64,000 nucleotides of DNA from Salipaludibacillus agaradhaerens (GCF_002019735.1 NZ_KV917378.1:987869-1051868); one strand, 5' to 3'; counted from the stretch's first letter, positions 8,225-17,976 are shown. Program-made: numbers and translations. Notes: generated by a model not told the origin, from the sequence alone.

Positions 8225-9181
8225 ATGGAGGTTTTAAAAATTTCCCCACGGGGTTATTGTTACGGCGTGGTAGATGCTATGGTTATGGCTAAACAAGCTG
8301 CGGAAAATCCAGATTTACCACGGCCTATCTATATATTAGGAATGATTGTTCACAATAAACATGTGACAGATGCCTTTGACGAAGAGGGTATTATCACGCT
8401 TGACGGTCCAAACAGATTAGAGATTATTAAGCAAGTTGATAAAGGAACCGTTATTTTTACGGCACATGGCGTTTCCCCAGAAGTACGAACTATCGCTAAA
8501 GAAAAAGGATTAACGACGATCGATGCCACATGTCCAGATGTAACCGTCACTCATGACCTAATTCGAAATAAAATGAAAGAGGGCTACGAGTTTATCTACA
8601 TTGGTAAGAAAGGACACCCCGAGCCAGAAGGTGCTATCGGTGTTGCGCCAGACATTGTTTATTTAGTAGAAAATGTTGAAGATGTAGAAAGACTTCAGCT
8701 GAAAGGCAATAAAATTCTTATAACAAACCAGACGACAATGAGTCAATGGGATGTCTCTCACATCATTAAAGCTGCGAAAAACAAATACCCTGAAGCAGAG
8801 GTCCATAACGAAATTTGCATGGCTACTCAAGTTCGTCAAGAAGCTGTTGCTGAACAAGCTGGAGAAGCTGATTTACTAATTGTGGTGGGTGATCCGAAAA
8901 GTAATAACTCTAATCGTCTCGCACAAGTATCGATGGACATTACCGGAACACCTGCCTACAGAATAGCAAATGTTAATGAACTCAATCTTGAATGGCTTAA
9001 AGGGATCAAAAAAGTGGCAGTCACTGCTGGGGCTAGCACACCCACTCCTGTTACAAAAGAAGTGATTGCTTTCATCGAAAAGTTTAATGAAGATGACCCC
9101 CACACATGGGATACGACGAGTACTGTTAAATTAACAAAAATTCTCCCTAAAGTGAGAAAGAAAAAAGCGGAGCGGGCCTAA
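8225..9181 (+). CDS. ispH: 4-hydroxy-3-methylbut-2-enyl diphosphate reductase (LytB)
   Basis: The last enzyme of the MEP pathway, reducing HMBPP to IPP and DMAPP with an iron-sulfur cluster. The three cluster cysteines are visible: Cys12 in [12 protein letters not shown], Cys103 in [11 protein letters not shown] and Cys198 in [11 protein letters not shown]. Substrate-pocket motifs [15 protein letters not shown] and TNQTTMS are present. At 318 residues it is the normal length for Bacillus. AGAGGAGGATACTG precedes the ATG. It has its own promoter and a hairpin after the stop, and converges with yqfO. Confidence 0.98.
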   Translation: MEVLKISPRGYCYGVVDAMVMAKQAAENPDLPRPIYILGMIVHNKHVTDAFDEEGIITLDGPNRLEIIKQVDKGTVIFTAHGVSPEVRTIAKEKGLTTIDATCPDVTVTHDLIRNKMKEGYEFIYIGKKGHPEPEGAIGVAPDIVYLVENVEDVERLQLKGNKILITNQTTMSQWDVSHIIKAAKNKYPEAEVHNEICMATQVRQEAVAEQAGEADLLIVVGDPKSNNSNRLAQVSMDITGTPAYRIANVNELNLEWLKGIKKVAVTAGASTPTPVTKEVIAFIEKFNEDDPHTWDTTSTVKLTKILPKVRKKKAERA

Positions 9182-9192
9182 ATATAATTCAA

Positions 9193-9218
9193 AATCCGGG
9201 AGAATGCCCTCCCGGATT
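9193..9218 (+). terminator. Terminator downstream of ispH
   Basis: AATCCGGGAG/CTCCCGGATT, a GC-rich perfect 10-bp stem with a six-base loop. The following T-run is weak (GTTTAAT, then TTTTTT further on). Confidence 0.7.
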
Positions 9219-9300
9219 GTTTAATAGACATTTTTTACTGAAGCATGGATCCAATCCCCTTTTTCCCGCAAACTCTTCATTCCCTGTTAACAGTCATTTA

Positions 9301-10419
9301 TTAGATAAAACGGAAGGGATCAGTATTTAACTTAGAAATAATAACATCTGTGTTATATTTTTTTTCTTTAATAAATGACTGAATTTTTTTACATACCCCT
9401 TCCTTCATTATTTTCTCAACATTATGTCCAGGATCAATCATGGCGAGCCCTTCCATCATGGCATCGTGGGCAACATGATAATAAATGTCACCGGTCACAA
9501 AAACATCTGCCCCTTGATGTAAAGCAGCGGACATATATTTGTTACCATCGCCCCCTAATACAGCTACTTTTTTTACCTTTTTAGTTGCCTCACCAACGAC
9601 TCTGACAGTCTTAACGTCAAACGCATTTTTTACCTTTTCAGCAAATTCGTCCAACGTTACACTTTCATTTAAGTCCCCTATGCGACCTAAACCATAACTT
9701 GCAGCTCTTGATGCCATATCATATAAATCATAGGCCACTTCCTCGTAAGGATGCGCTTTTTCCATGGCACGTAAAACTTTTTTTTGTATACTCGCAGGGA
9801 AGACACTCTCTATCTTAACTTCATCTACATATTCCATTTCCCCTTGTTTACCTATATAGGGATCAGCATTGTCTCCAGGCTTAAAAGCCCCCATTCCACT
9901 AGAAGTAAAGCTACAATGACTATAATCACCTATATCTCCTGCTCCTGCTTGACCAATCGCTTCTCTTACTTGTGCCGCCTGTTCTTCAGGTACAAACACG
10001 ACAAGTTTTTTTAATAGTTCAGCACCAGTTTCTGCAAGAACACGGGTATCTGTAAGCTCTAATGCTTCCGCCATCATGTCATTGACCCCACCTGTGGTCA
10101 CATCTAAATTCGTATGGGCGGTATAAACGGTTATATCATGCTTAATTAATTTCTCAATCGCTCTTCCATAAGATGTATCAGTTCTTAACACTTTGATCGG
10201 CTTAAAAATGAGGGGATGGTGAGAGATAATTAAATCGACATTGTTGTTTATAGCTTCATCAACGACGGGCTCAAGCACATCTAATGCAATCATGATTTTT
10301 TTCACAGGCTTGTTTAACGTGCCTATTTGCAGACCAATTTTATCCCCTTCAACTGCATAGGATTTTGGAGAAAATTTTTCAAACGCCTGAATAACCGTTT
10401 GACCGTTCGCATGTTTCAT
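9301..10419 (-). CDS. yqfO: Nif3-like dinuclear metal protein YqfO
   Basis: A 372-residue Nif3/GTP-cyclohydrolase-I-type-2 family protein binding two metal ions; its role is unresolved. Metal-ligand motifs are seen: SHHPLIFK (about 69-76), TAHTNLDV near 104, and a C-terminal DPGHNVEK. The middle third is the PII/NIF3-like insertion found in Bacillus members, and total length equals B. subtilis YqfO. The ATG at 10419 overlaps the trmK stop (TAATG) and follows GGAGGAG; an upstream in-frame opening is discarded. Coupling with trmK is conserved in Bacillus. Confidence 0.95.
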   Translation of the reverse strand: MKHANGQTVIQAFEKFSPKSYAVEGDKIGLQIGTLNKPVKKIMIALDVLEPVVDEAINNNVDLIISHHPLIFKPIKVLRTDTSYGRAIEKLIKHDITVYTAHTNLDVTTGGVNDMMAEALELTDTRVLAETGAELLKKLVVFVPEEQAAQVREAIGQAGAGDIGDYSHCSFTSSGMGAFKPGDNADPYIGKQGEMEYVDEVKIESVFPASIQKKVLRAMEKAHPYEEVAYDLYDMASRAASYGLGRIGDLNESVTLDEFAEKVKNAFDVKTVRVVGEATKKVKKVAVLGGDGNKYMSAALHQGADVFVTGDIYYHVAHDAMMEGLAMIDPGHNVEKIMKEGVCKKIQSFIKEKKYNTDVIISKLNTDPFRFI

Positions 10420-11126
10420 TATAACTCCTCCTCCAACCAAGTCATCTTTTGACTTAATTGCTGTTTTTTTTCTTTCAGCAACTCATCCTGTCCACTAAGA
10501 GCGAGTTGTTGATTAATTTTCTCTATTTGTTGACGTTCCCTCTTCCACTTCTTCTCAAAAGCAGTATTTTTATTTTTTAATAAATATGGACCAAGCCACA
10601 GTTGCTTTTCTAAATCTTCAGTATCATAAGGTGTTAAACCACGTCCCTTTTCAGCAACTAAAATTTCATATACATGACCATCTTCTTCTAGAATCTCTTC
10701 ATCAATAAGTTTCCATTTATTTCCCAACAACCATCTTCTTATATGATCTGCTGCAACATTTGGCTGTAAAATGAGACGTTCAACTAAGTTTAACCGCTCT
10801 TTCCCTTCTTCTAAAATAGTCGCAATTAAAGGCCCACCCATTCCTGCAATAACAACGGTATTAACATTCTCATTTTCTAAAACCTCTAAACCATTTCCCA
10901 ACTTGGCACTTATTTTATCAGTTAAGCCATTTGAACGAATATGCGCTTTGGCAGACGCTAACGGCCCTTGATTCACTTCACCAGCTACAACAAAGGGACA
11001 TTTACCGCTCTGAACCAAATAAACAGCTAAGTAAGCATGATCAGATCCAATATCCCCTACTATTGCACCACAAGGAACATGATCACTTACTTTTTTTAAC
11101 CTTTTAGACAACTTTTCATGATTCAT
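10419..11126 (-). CDS. trmK: tRNA (adenine-22-N1)-methyltransferase TrmK
   Basis: A 235-residue SAM-dependent methyltransferase (YqfN) that makes m1A22 in tRNA. The N-terminal Rossmann domain has the cofactor motif VGDIGSDHAYLA and the catalytic-region signature VIAGMGGPLIATIL; the C-terminal 60 residues form a charged coiled coil. The family N-terminus MN-KLSKRL fits ATG 11126; GTG 11135 has a slightly better AAAGGA spacing and cannot be ruled out. It is co-transcribed with yqfO, which it overlaps by one base. Confidence 0.94.
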   Translation of the reverse strand: MNHEKLSKRLKKVSDHVPCGAIVGDIGSDHAYLAVYLVQSGKCPFVVAGEVNQGPLASAKAHIRSNGLTDKISAKLGNGLEVLENENVNTVVIAGMGGPLIATILEEGKERLNLVERLILQPNVAADHIRRWLLGNKWKLIDEEILEEDGHVYEILVAEKGRGLTPYDTEDLEKQLWLGPYLLKNKNTAFEKKWKRERQQIEKINQQLALSGQDELLKEKKQQLSQKMTWLEEEL

Positions 11127-11261
11127 CCTATTCACCAATTTCCTTTATGTAAGTTAGGCACATAACCTTCTCTCGGCGTCACACGTTCACTCAATTTACA
11201 GCATAACAGCTGACAGAAAGGATACGTTTATTCAAACTTTTTTAAAATTAAATTGTATTAG

Positions 11262-11288
11262 AAAAAGAAGGATACAAAAGATCCTTCT
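11262..11288 (-). terminator. Terminator of cccA
   Basis: AGAAGGAT pairs with ATCCTTCT (8 bp, seven-base loop), and the minus strand continues with five T residues. It lies about 60 bases beyond the cccA stop. Confidence 0.75.
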
Positions 11289-11345
11289 CCCACGCAGTAT
11301 ATTATCATTGTACTGCCTTTTAAACTGCCTGTTTACGAATTAAAG

Positions 11346-11708
11346 TTATTCGTTTTCTGCCAAAATAAATTCAGCCACCGCTTCAGCTTCTTCACCAGTG
11401 ACTAAGCCTGCGGGCATTGTACCAGGTCCTTCAGAAATAGCATTCAAAATATCCTCTTGGGATAGATTTCCGCCATCAAGAGCTGGTCCAGAGGCCCCTT
11501 CCAATTCCCCGCCGTGACAGGAAACACAGCTACTTTGATAGAGGCTTTCACCTAATTCAATTGGATCATCAAATTCTTGTGCTTCATTATTATCCCCATT
11601 TTCAGAAGCCTGATCATCCATATTAATGCCAACAAATGATAAGATGATAATTAAGCCTATTCCCAGTACAGCTGTTACTGCAAAAGGGTAGAGGGGTTTT
11701 CCTTTCAT
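11346..11708 (-). CDS. cccA: Membrane-anchored cytochrome c (c550 type)
   Basis: A 120-residue cytochrome c with one N-terminal membrane anchor (about residues 8-28) and an external haem domain. The haem site is CVSCH (61-65) and the likely distal ligand is Met98 in GTMPAG. It would carry electrons at the outer face of the membrane. An acidic linker (residues 31-52, rich in Asp/Glu/Asn) joins anchor and domain, a feature often seen in alkaliphile cytochromes. GGGAGGT lies nine bases before the ATG. The gene appears monocistronic, with its own terminator. Confidence 0.93.
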   Translation of the reverse strand: MKGKPLYPFAVTAVLGIGLIIILSFVGINMDDQASENGDNNEAQEFDDPIELGESLYQSSCVSCHGGELEGASGPALDGGNLSQEDILNAISEGPGTMPAGLVTGEEAEAVAEFILAENE

Positions 11709-11835
11709 CTTGTATGTACCTCCCTTTTAGTGTCTCTCTTTTCCCCAACGTATATAAAATTTATGCCGAGCTCTATTATATTGTATACGAAAATGAATCA
11801 ATAGAAAAGTAAAAAAGCGTTTCCTTTTTTGATGG

Positions 11836-12564
11836 TTATTCCTGCTTCTTTTTAAACGTATCTGTCATCGTCTTCGGATCATTTGTTATAATCGCATCCA
11901 CATTTCTAGCAGCGCAACGCATCGCCTCTTTTATCGTATGAACATTGTAGGCTCTTACTGTTAAACCTTTCTTTGCCCATCGACGGTAATAGCGCATAGC
12001 ATGATAGCTATGGCGTATATGAATGGCTTCTGCTTCAATTTTTTTAGCGTATTTAATCGCTCTTAAAATGGGGACCTTCGTTAAAAAAGCTGTATGGAGA
12101 TCTGGACAAAGCCTTTTCACTTCCACAAGATAAGGGTGATAGAAGCTGGATATAACGGCTCTATGAAGCAAATCATGGTCAATGATTTCCTCTATACACC
12201 TTTTTACAAAGTCATTCTCTTGTGTTGTCTGCTTTTTCAACTCAACATGCAATTGAAAAGCCTCATGACTAGCCCACGTTAGAACGTCAGAAAAAGTAGG
12301 AATTCTTTCACCAAAAAATGTTTCATCAAATAGAACCCCTGCATCGAATTGTTGTAATTCTGACAGTGTGTAAGATGAAACAGCACCACTGCCATTTGTT
12401 GTCCTGTCAATGGTTGAATCGTGAATGACGACCGGAATTTTATCTTTTGTGAATTGCAGATCAAATTCAATCCCGTCCACCGGGTACATAGATGCCGATC
12501 TAAATGCCGCCATCGTATTTTCTGGAGTATGTCGCTTGTTTCCTCTATGAGCGATAATTTTCAT
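11836..12564 (-). CDS. Glycerophosphodiester phosphodiesterase
   Basis: A 242-residue GDPD-family enzyme expected to hydrolyse glycerophosphodiesters to glycerol-3-phosphate and an alcohol. The N-terminus KIIAHRGNKRHTPENT carries the catalytic His-Arg and Glu, followed by GIEFDLQFTKDKIPVVIHD with the metal-binding Glu-Asp and second catalytic His; the C-terminus has IITNDP. No signal peptide, so it is cytoplasmic. The frame opens at GTG 12579; ATG 12564 fits the family start but lacks a well-spaced ribosome binding site. It follows the membrane-protein gene by 25 bases and may share its transcript. Confidence 0.92.
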   Translation of the reverse strand: MKIIAHRGNKRHTPENTMAAFRSASMYPVDGIEFDLQFTKDKIPVVIHDSTIDRTTNGSGAVSSYTLSELQQFDAGVLFDETFFGERIPTFSDVLTWASHEAFQLHVELKKQTTQENDFVKRCIEEIIDHDLLHRAVISSFYHPYLVEVKRLCPDLHTAFLTKVPILRAIKYAKKIEAEAIHIRHSYHAMRYYRRWAKKGLTVRAYNVHTIKEAMRCAARNVDAIITNDPKTMTDTFKKKQE

Positions 12565-12589
12565 AGATAGTCTCAACACCCTTACGAGA

Positions 12590-13150
12590 TTATATACGGC
12601 CTAATATAATTAAAGCGATAAATAATAGAATGCCTGTTCCACCTGCGATATATAAATAATGATACTTGAAACGCCAACCTGTTATAATCCATATACAGCA
12701 TAACGTTATAATGCCAATAGCAAGATATAATGTATTTTCAGGCGCCATGAGATTAGCAGAAGCAATGATAAATACAAATGAAATAAAAGCAGCCAGTATA
12801 ACATATAAGTGTGAGACCAACATATTTCTTTTATTATAAAAAATAGCTCCTACTAAACTAATCATCAAGAAAATGAAGAGAAAGATCACTTGCACTCCAG
12901 GTGAAACTTGTGTGAAATAAATCATGACTAATACTAACACAAAAATGCCAATCATCACCATTAAACTAAGGAAGGCTTTTGTTAGGTAACGGAATATAAA
13001 GCTCCGTTTAACGGTTTTTTCATCATCTGATGCAGGAGCTTCACCTTCAGTATACAATTGTAGTAAAAACTGACAATATGTATCTGGTAACAGTTTATTT
13101 TCTTGCCATTTTTTTATTTCATTTATAATTATATTATTCCGTTCCTCCAT
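12590..13150 (-). CDS. Multi-pass membrane protein, DUF2157-like N-terminus
   Basis: A 186-residue protein of unknown function. The first 30 residues (INEIKKWQENKLLPDTYCQFLLQLY) resemble the helical segment that opens DUF2157 membrane proteins. Then come a charged linker and about five or six membrane segments from residue 57 to the C-terminus. AGGTGATATT precedes the ATG. It is followed closely by the phosphodiesterase gene. No catalytic motif was recognised and the family link is tentative. Confidence 0.75.
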   Translation of the reverse strand: MEERNNIIINEIKKWQENKLLPDTYCQFLLQLYTEGEAPASDDEKTVKRSFIFRYLTKAFLSLMVMIGIFVLVLVMIYFTQVSPGVQVIFLFIFLMISLVGAIFYNKRNMLVSHLYVILAAFISFVFIIASANLMAPENTLYLAIGIITLCCIWIITGWRFKYHYLYIAGGTGILLFIALIILGRI

Positions 13151-13461
13151 AATATCACCTACATTCCTCTTAAAAGCGGCTGCTCTTTTTGCTAATCATG
13201 ATAAAGCACTCTCTTCTGATAGCCCTATGTAAAAGAATCATCTGCTTACAATAAAGTTGTTATTATTTTTTACCTCCTTCATTATATCGTATTAATTCCC
13301 TGCAATATATAGTCTTTAATATCAAAAGAATTTGTTCACTTAATGACAGTAGGTTAGAAAATATCCTTCTATTTCTTTTTATCCTGTCTTTTTTTCAATA
13401 AAGAGTTTATGTTCACAATGGATAATAATGAATATCTTTGACTAAATCACACATCCATAAA
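13151..13461. other. Intergenic region downstream of sigA
   Basis: About 310 bases without a supportable gene. On the minus strand a TATAAT (near 13290) and a perfect GAAGGAGGT (13272-13280) sit together, but no open frame follows; they may belong to the leader of the membrane-protein gene or be the remnant of a lost gene. Confidence 0.4.
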
Positions 13462-13508
13462 GAAAAGTCATAAAAGGTTAAATGTTTATCACATTTCCTT
13501 TTATGACT
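13462..13508 (-). terminator. Terminator of the dnaG-sigA transcript
   Basis: AGTCATAAAAGG (13466-13477) pairs perfectly with CCTTTTATGACT (13497-13508), with further internal AAATG/CATTT pairing. The minus strand continues TTTTCTTT. It lies 20 bases past the sigA stop. Confidence 0.88.
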
Positions 13509-13527
13509 TATGAACACAAACTGCTGT

Positions 13528-14643
13528 TTACTCAAGAAAATCTTTAAGTCGTTTACTACGACTAGGGTGACGAAGCTTTCTTAGCGCTTTTGCTTCAATT
13601 TGCCTAATACGTTCCCGTGTCACGCCAAATACTTTACCTACTTCCTCCAATGTTCTTGTTCGACCATCATCAAGACCAAAGCGAAGACGTAAGACATTTT
13701 CTTCTCGGTCAGTTAGCGTATCAAGCACATCCTCAAGCTGCTCTTTAAGTAACTCATATGCTGCAGCATCAGAAGGAGCTAAAGCTTCTTGATCCTCTAT
13801 AAAGTCTCCTAAATGAGAGTCATCTTCCTCTCCAATCGGTGTTTCCAGAGAAACAGGCTCTTGAGCAATTTTCAAAATTTCTCGTACTTTTTCTGGTGTC
13901 AATTCCATTTCTTTAGAGACTTCTTCTGGTGTCGGTTCCCGCCCTAAATCTTGTAAAAGCTGACGTTGAACTCGAATAAGCTTGTTGATTGTTTCCACCA
14001 TATGAACTGGAATACGAATCGTTCTTGCTTGATCAGCAATAGCTCGTGTAATGGCTTGCCGGATCCACCATGTAGCATAAGTACTAAACTTAAAACCTTT
14101 ATCGTAATCAAACTTCTCTACGGCTTTAATGAGACCCATGTTCCCTTCTTGAATTAAATCAAGGAAGAGCATTCCACGACCTACATAACGTTTAGCAATA
14201 CTAACAACTAAACGTAAGTTTGCTTCCGCTAATCGACGCTTTGCTTCTTCATCTCCATTTTCAATTCTTTTTGCTAAATCAATTTCTTCAGCAGCTGATA
14301 ATAACGGTACCCGCCCAATCTCTTTTAAATACATCCTTACTGGATCGTTTATTTTTATTCCTGGGGGCACACTCAAGTCGTTTAAATCAAATTCTTCCTC
14401 TTTTTCAACTTGCTGAAGACTCGGGACAGTCTCATTATCATTTAATATTTCAACACCTTGTTCTCCAAGGTATTCAAAAAATTCATCCATTTGATCTGAA
14501 TCTTGATCAAATGCACCTAATCTCTCAGTAATCTCGGCGTAGGTTAAAGTCCCCCGCTTTTTACCTGCTTCTAATAGTTGCTCCTTAACTTGATCGATGG
14601 TTAAATCACCTTCCGCCATAGGACGAATTGGTTTGTCTGCCAT
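13528..14643 (-). CDS. sigA: Primary sigma factor SigA (RpoD)
   Basis: The vegetative sigma-70 factor; 371 residues, the same length as B. subtilis SigA. An N-terminal acidic region 1.1 is followed by region 1.2/2 from about residue 99 ([16 protein letters not shown]). Region 2 has [20 protein letters not shown] and [17 protein letters not shown], and region 4.2 (near 330-350) has [17 protein letters not shown], which reads the -35 element. GAAGGAGGG precedes the ATG. It is last in the yqxD-dnaG-sigA cluster, the Bacillus version of the macromolecular-synthesis operon, and is followed by a strong terminator. Confidence 0.99.
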   Translation of the reverse strand: MADKPIRPMAEGDLTIDQVKEQLLEAGKKRGTLTYAEITERLGAFDQDSDQMDEFFEYLGEQGVEILNDNETVPSLQQVEKEEEFDLNDLSVPPGIKINDPVRMYLKEIGRVPLLSAAEEIDLAKRIENGDEEAKRRLAEANLRLVVSIAKRYVGRGMLFLDLIQEGNMGLIKAVEKFDYDKGFKFSTYATWWIRQAITRAIADQARTIRIPVHMVETINKLIRVQRQLLQDLGREPTPEEVSKEMELTPEKVREILKIAQEPVSLETPIGEEDDSHLGDFIEDQEALAPSDAAAYELLKEQLEDVLDTLTDREENVLRLRFGLDDGRTRTLEEVGKVFGVTRERIRQIEAKALRKLRHPSRSKRLKDFLE

Positions 14644-14694
14644 ACGATCCCTCCTTCCTAATTGTCACTACATTATCTGAGTCAATTGCACTTA

Positions 14695-16506
14695 TCACTG
14701 CTTTAATTCTTGATTGATCTTAACGATTTCCATAGCTATAAGTGCGGCTTCTTTAAACTGTAAGGATTCTTCAGCTTGTTTTTGCTTTATTTTCAATTGT
14801 TCAATCTCCTTTTTTTTCGGAAATTGACGAATGTGTTTTAAATAATCGTCCATTTCTTGCTCAGACAGATCAATATTAACCTTCTTCATTGCAAGACTAG
14901 TCGTTATTTTTCTTAATTTAGGATCTTCAACCCGCTCAATAAAATGAGAAGGATCAGGCTCGTACCCTTCGCCATAATAGCTATATATATGGGCGGCAAT
15001 CGCTTGATAATCATCATAATGGAATTCCCCACCAATTTCTTTTTGCACTTGGTCGGCAATCGAACGTGATTGAAGCATAAGAGCAATCAATTCTCGTTCT
15101 GCCGCTTCATGGGCAGAGATCATTCTTTTAGCATCGTTAACATTTTTTGCTTGAACAGCTTTATAAAATTGACGTTTTTCTTTTTTTTGCTGTTTTTTTA
15201 TAATATCTATTTGTTCCTGCTTCAAAGCTTCCAATGATAATGAAAACTCTTCAGCAAGTTGGCGCAAATAATAATCTCGTTCCACAGCTCTAGGGAGAAG
15301 ACTAATTTCTTCTATTATTTGTTCGATATAATTGAGCCGGTCTCCTTCAAGCTGAAGGTTCTTACCTCTACGGAAATAATGAAATTTAAAAGCAGTAAAC
15401 GTTATATGGCGATTAATAATATCTTGTACAAATCGGTCTGGACCTTTCTCACGAATATAATCATCTGGATCATAACCTTCAGGTAAAGTAGCAATAACAA
15501 CTTCTGCTCCTACTTTTTGGAGGATTTGAGCATTTTTATACGTGGCATTTAAACCGGCATCATCTGAATCGTAACAAAGAATAACTCTATCAGCATTACG
15601 CCGTATCATTTTTGCCTGAATTTCTGTCAGTGCCGTCCCCATAGCAGCTATACCGTTGTCTATACCCGCACGCCAGGCGGATATAACATCCATATAACCC
15701 TCGAATAGTACCGCTTCGCTCTTTTTCCTTATCATCGGTCTTGCCTGATGAAAAAAATATAATACCTCACTTTTATTAAAAACCTTAGATTCTTGGCTAT
15801 TTAAGTATTTCGGTTGACCCTCAGACAAAATACGTCCACCGAAAGCAATTAATTTCCCCCGCTGATTCCAAATTGGAAACATAATACGATCTCTAAATCG
15901 ATCATAAGGCTTTTTATCCTTTTCGCGTAATGCCAGAAGTCCACATTCTGCCAAACTCTCATGTGATTCATCTAAGCGTTTTTCTAGAAAATTAGTGAGG
16001 AAATCCCACGAATTCGGCGCATATCCCACTTGAAAGTGATCAATCATTTCTTTTGTAAAGCCTCTTTTTCTCAAATATTCACGCGCTTCCTTCCCCTCGT
16101 CTGAAGCTGTTAGGATATGATGGTAGAGCTTAGCAGCCAGTTCATGGGCCTTAACCCAAGTAGTCATTTTATGGGAAATCTCAGGTTTATTTTCTTCCTG
16201 TCCTTCCAATTGAGGCAAAGAAATGTTCGCTTTTGAGGCTAATTTTTCTACAGCTTCAATAAAGCTAATCCCTTCTGTTTCCATAACGAATGAGAAAGCA
16301 TTACCTCCTGCACCACAACCAAAACAATGATACAGTTGTTTATCGGGTGATACAGAAAAAGAGGGCGTTTTCTCACCATGGAAAGGACACAAACCAACGA
16401 AGTTTCTCCCTTGTTTTTTCAATTGAACGTATTCACTTATAACATCCACTATATCTAGTGCCTTGCGAACCTCTTCAATTGTTTCTTCGGGAATCCGTTG
16501 TGTCAT
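14695..16506 (-). CDS. dnaG: DNA primase
   Basis: Makes RNA primers for replication; 603 residues, as in B. subtilis. The N-terminal CHC2 zinc finger has Cys40, His43, Cys61 and Cys64. The TOPRIM catalytic core contains VLFEGYMDVIS and VILCYDSDDAG, and the C-terminal helicase-interaction domain is helical and charged. The open frame extends 41 codons upstream without a stop, but ATG 16506 has GGTGG before it and the family start TQRIPEETIEEVR. It lies 51 bases upstream of sigA on the same strand. Confidence 0.98.
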   Translation of the reverse strand: MTQRIPEETIEEVRKALDIVDVISEYVQLKKQGRNFVGLCPFHGEKTPSFSVSPDKQLYHCFGCGAGGNAFSFVMETEGISFIEAVEKLASKANISLPQLEGQEENKPEISHKMTTWVKAHELAAKLYHHILTASDEGKEAREYLRKRGFTKEMIDHFQVGYAPNSWDFLTNFLEKRLDESHESLAECGLLALREKDKKPYDRFRDRIMFPIWNQRGKLIAFGGRILSEGQPKYLNSQESKVFNKSEVLYFFHQARPMIRKKSEAVLFEGYMDVISAWRAGIDNGIAAMGTALTEIQAKMIRRNADRVILCYDSDDAGLNATYKNAQILQKVGAEVVIATLPEGYDPDDYIREKGPDRFVQDIINRHITFTAFKFHYFRRGKNLQLEGDRLNYIEQIIEEISLLPRAVERDYYLRQLAEEFSLSLEALKQEQIDIIKKQQKKEKRQFYKAVQAKNVNDAKRMISAHEAAERELIALMLQSRSIADQVQKEIGGEFHYDDYQAIAAHIYSYYGEGYEPDPSHFIERVEDPKLRKITTSLAMKKVNIDLSEQEMDDYLKHIRQFPKKKEIEQLKIKQKQAEESLQFKEAALIAMEIVKINQELKQ

Positions 16507-16705
16507 ATACGCCACCAACCTTCTCCCTTTTACAGTAAGCAGACTATTTCTAAAAGAATAGCGTACAACCTTTTGGGTAGACTTTAGAAGCACTCTGTTT
16601 TCTTTATTAAGAAAAGTCGTAGACATCACTTGAAAATATTGGACAACGTAAGCCTTAACGACTATATTTTTAAAGAGAGTGTCATAAATATATTCGCTTC
16701 AACCT

Positions 16706-17170
16706 TCAAGATTCCTGCTTTTTTGACAAAATCTTTTTTAACTGTTGTTTAAAAAAATGTCGATCTTCATCACGAAGCTTTTTAGGTCCCCGTGTTTTTT
16801 TGCCCGCTTTTCTTTTTTTGGCTTCATCGTGCCTTCTATCAAGTAAAAAATCCACTTGCTCATTCTCAATGATGTTTCCCCTAGGAGATAAAACAACACC
16901 ACCCTTTGCTAATAAAAGCCCAGCTAAGCCAAGATCCTGGGTAACTGTTATATCACCAGTAGAGGATCGATTGCATATTTCCATATCAACCGCTTCTCTA
17001 TCTGGATCTGTTATAACTTCCTGCACAAAAGTTGGCAACAAATCGCTTCTCGAATGAGCGTAAGAGTGAACGAAAAGAACTGGACACTTAAATTCACTGG
17101 CACAATGAATGATTTCTTCTAAAACTGGACACCCGTCTCCATCGACAAAAATCCTCTTATTTTGTATCAA
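16706..17170 (-). CDS. yqxD: UPF0178 (DUF188) protein YqxD
   Basis: A 154-residue PIN/NYN-like small protein, possibly nuclease-related by fold but uncharacterised. Conserved motifs are RIFVDGDGCPV at the N-terminus (usually DADACPV, so both alanines are glycine here), a TGDITVTQDLGLA segment near 69-81, and VLSPRGNII. A basic tail follows (KKRKAGKKTRGPKK). The start is TTG 17170 with no close ribosome binding site (AAAGGG is 17 bases away), so the start is provisional. It precedes dnaG as in B. subtilis. The 17171-17408 stretch upstream shows no firm promoter. Confidence 0.9.
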   Translation of the reverse strand: MIQNKRIFVDGDGCPVLEEIIHCASEFKCPVLFVHSYAHSRSDLLPTFVQEVITDPDREAVDMEICNRSSTGDITVTQDLGLAGLLLAKGGVVLSPRGNIIENEQVDFLLDRRHDEAKKRKAGKKTRGPKKLRDEDRHFFKQQLKKILSKKQES

Positions 17171-17408
17171 TAGTGAATTCTACACCCTTTTCCGTAAATC
17201 CTTTTTTTATTTGTGTTTATTTTCAATCCCCCATGTCCTCTTACTATCTTTACCAAATAAATTAAAAAAAGTCTTGACATTTTCAATTTATTTGTTCTCA
17301 CTGTGATTATGCCTATTTTTTATAAATTTTATCAAGTCACAATATTTCATTATATAGGATAATAATAAATCTCGCTATGGTTTTGATCATTTTTTCTATT
17401 AAAGCTTT

Positions 17409-17460
17409 TAATAGCTGGACGGGCTGGACGTCAAAACGTCAAAATGATGCTCAGCTATTA
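17409..17460. repeat. Inverted repeat with nested palindrome
   Basis: TAATAGCTG (17409-17417) pairs perfectly with CAGCTATTA (17452-17460), and the interior contains GACGTCAAAACGTC, itself a small hairpin. No T-run follows on either strand, so it is not a normal terminator. Unassigned. Confidence 0.45.
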
Positions 17461-17553
17461 CATATCACTCATTAGATCGGATTAACTTTTGCTATTTTTA
17501 CAAAAAGCACCGGCGTAACCATTGAATGAATATCATAAATCAAAATAAGTACA

Positions 17554-17636
17554 GTCGAACAATGGCTGTAGCTTCACTTCAGAGGACGCTTTCCCCAGGG
17601 CTTATCTTCAGGGAGTCGCCGTCTTACGTTTCGATC
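17554..17636 (-). repeat. Degenerate Bacillus-type GC-rich interspersed repeat
   Basis: On the minus strand the words GGCGACTCC, GGGAAAGCGTCCTC and GAAGTGAAGC occur in order, as in the GC-rich intergenic repeats common in Bacillaceae genomes. The central part is short and the right end decayed, so this is a truncated copy. The family resemblance is from memory and was not checked by alignment. Confidence 0.45.
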
Positions 17637-17787
17637 ACTTTTTATCATCCTCATATTAAATGTATTGCATATTATTCATGTTATTGCTTTAAAAACATCA
17701 TTATGAAATCGACTCATTTAGAAAGTTAATTAAATGAATTGAAGAAGCATCATTTATGAGAAAAGCTACTACCTTCTCTTCTGTTTT

Positions 17788-17952
17788 ATGCATAAATTAA
17801 CTTTAACGATAGACGCGCATAGGCACTGGCATCTGGTGTATTTAGCAGATAAACGAGTGAATGTTTACATGGAAGGAAATTTTAACGATAGTGCAGCCTA
17901 TCATAAAATAATTTTTTGGAAAGGTGACTATCCAACATATAAAAAACTTTGA
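17788..17952 (+). CDS. Doubtful 54-residue reading frame
   Basis: An open frame beginning MHKLTLTIDAHRHWHLVYLA with a mixed, protein-like composition and ending FWKGDYPTYKKL. Its stop lies inside the ppsR terminator stem. No ribosome binding site is present (only GAGAAAAG over 20 bases upstream) and no family was recognised. It may be the remnant of a lost gene rather than an active one. Confidence 0.25.
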   Translation: MHKLTLTIDAHRHWHLVYLADKRVNVYMEGNFNDSAAYHKIIFWKGDYPTYKKL

Positions 17953-17976
17953 AGTTCTTTTCTAAGAACTTCAAAG
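17941..17976 (-). terminator. Terminator of the ppsR transcript
   Basis: A perfect 13-bp stem, CTTTGAAGTTCTT/AAGAACTTCAAAG, with a four-base loop and six T residues on the minus strand, directly after the ppsR (yqfL) stop. Confidence 0.93.

Noticed and set aside
13272-13280. Perfect GAAGGAGGT on the minus strand downstream of a TATAAT
   Set aside because: No open reading frame follows within the usual distance (TTG is followed at once by TAA), so it is not listed as a gene start.
16507-16629. 41-codon N-terminal extension of DnaG
   Set aside because: The extension has no family similarity and no ribosome binding site; the ATG at 16506 gives the standard 603-residue protein.
17526-17729. 67-codon plus-strand frame across the degenerate repeat
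   Set aside because: The frame is made largely of repeat sequence, lacks a ribosome binding site and shows no protein-like pattern.
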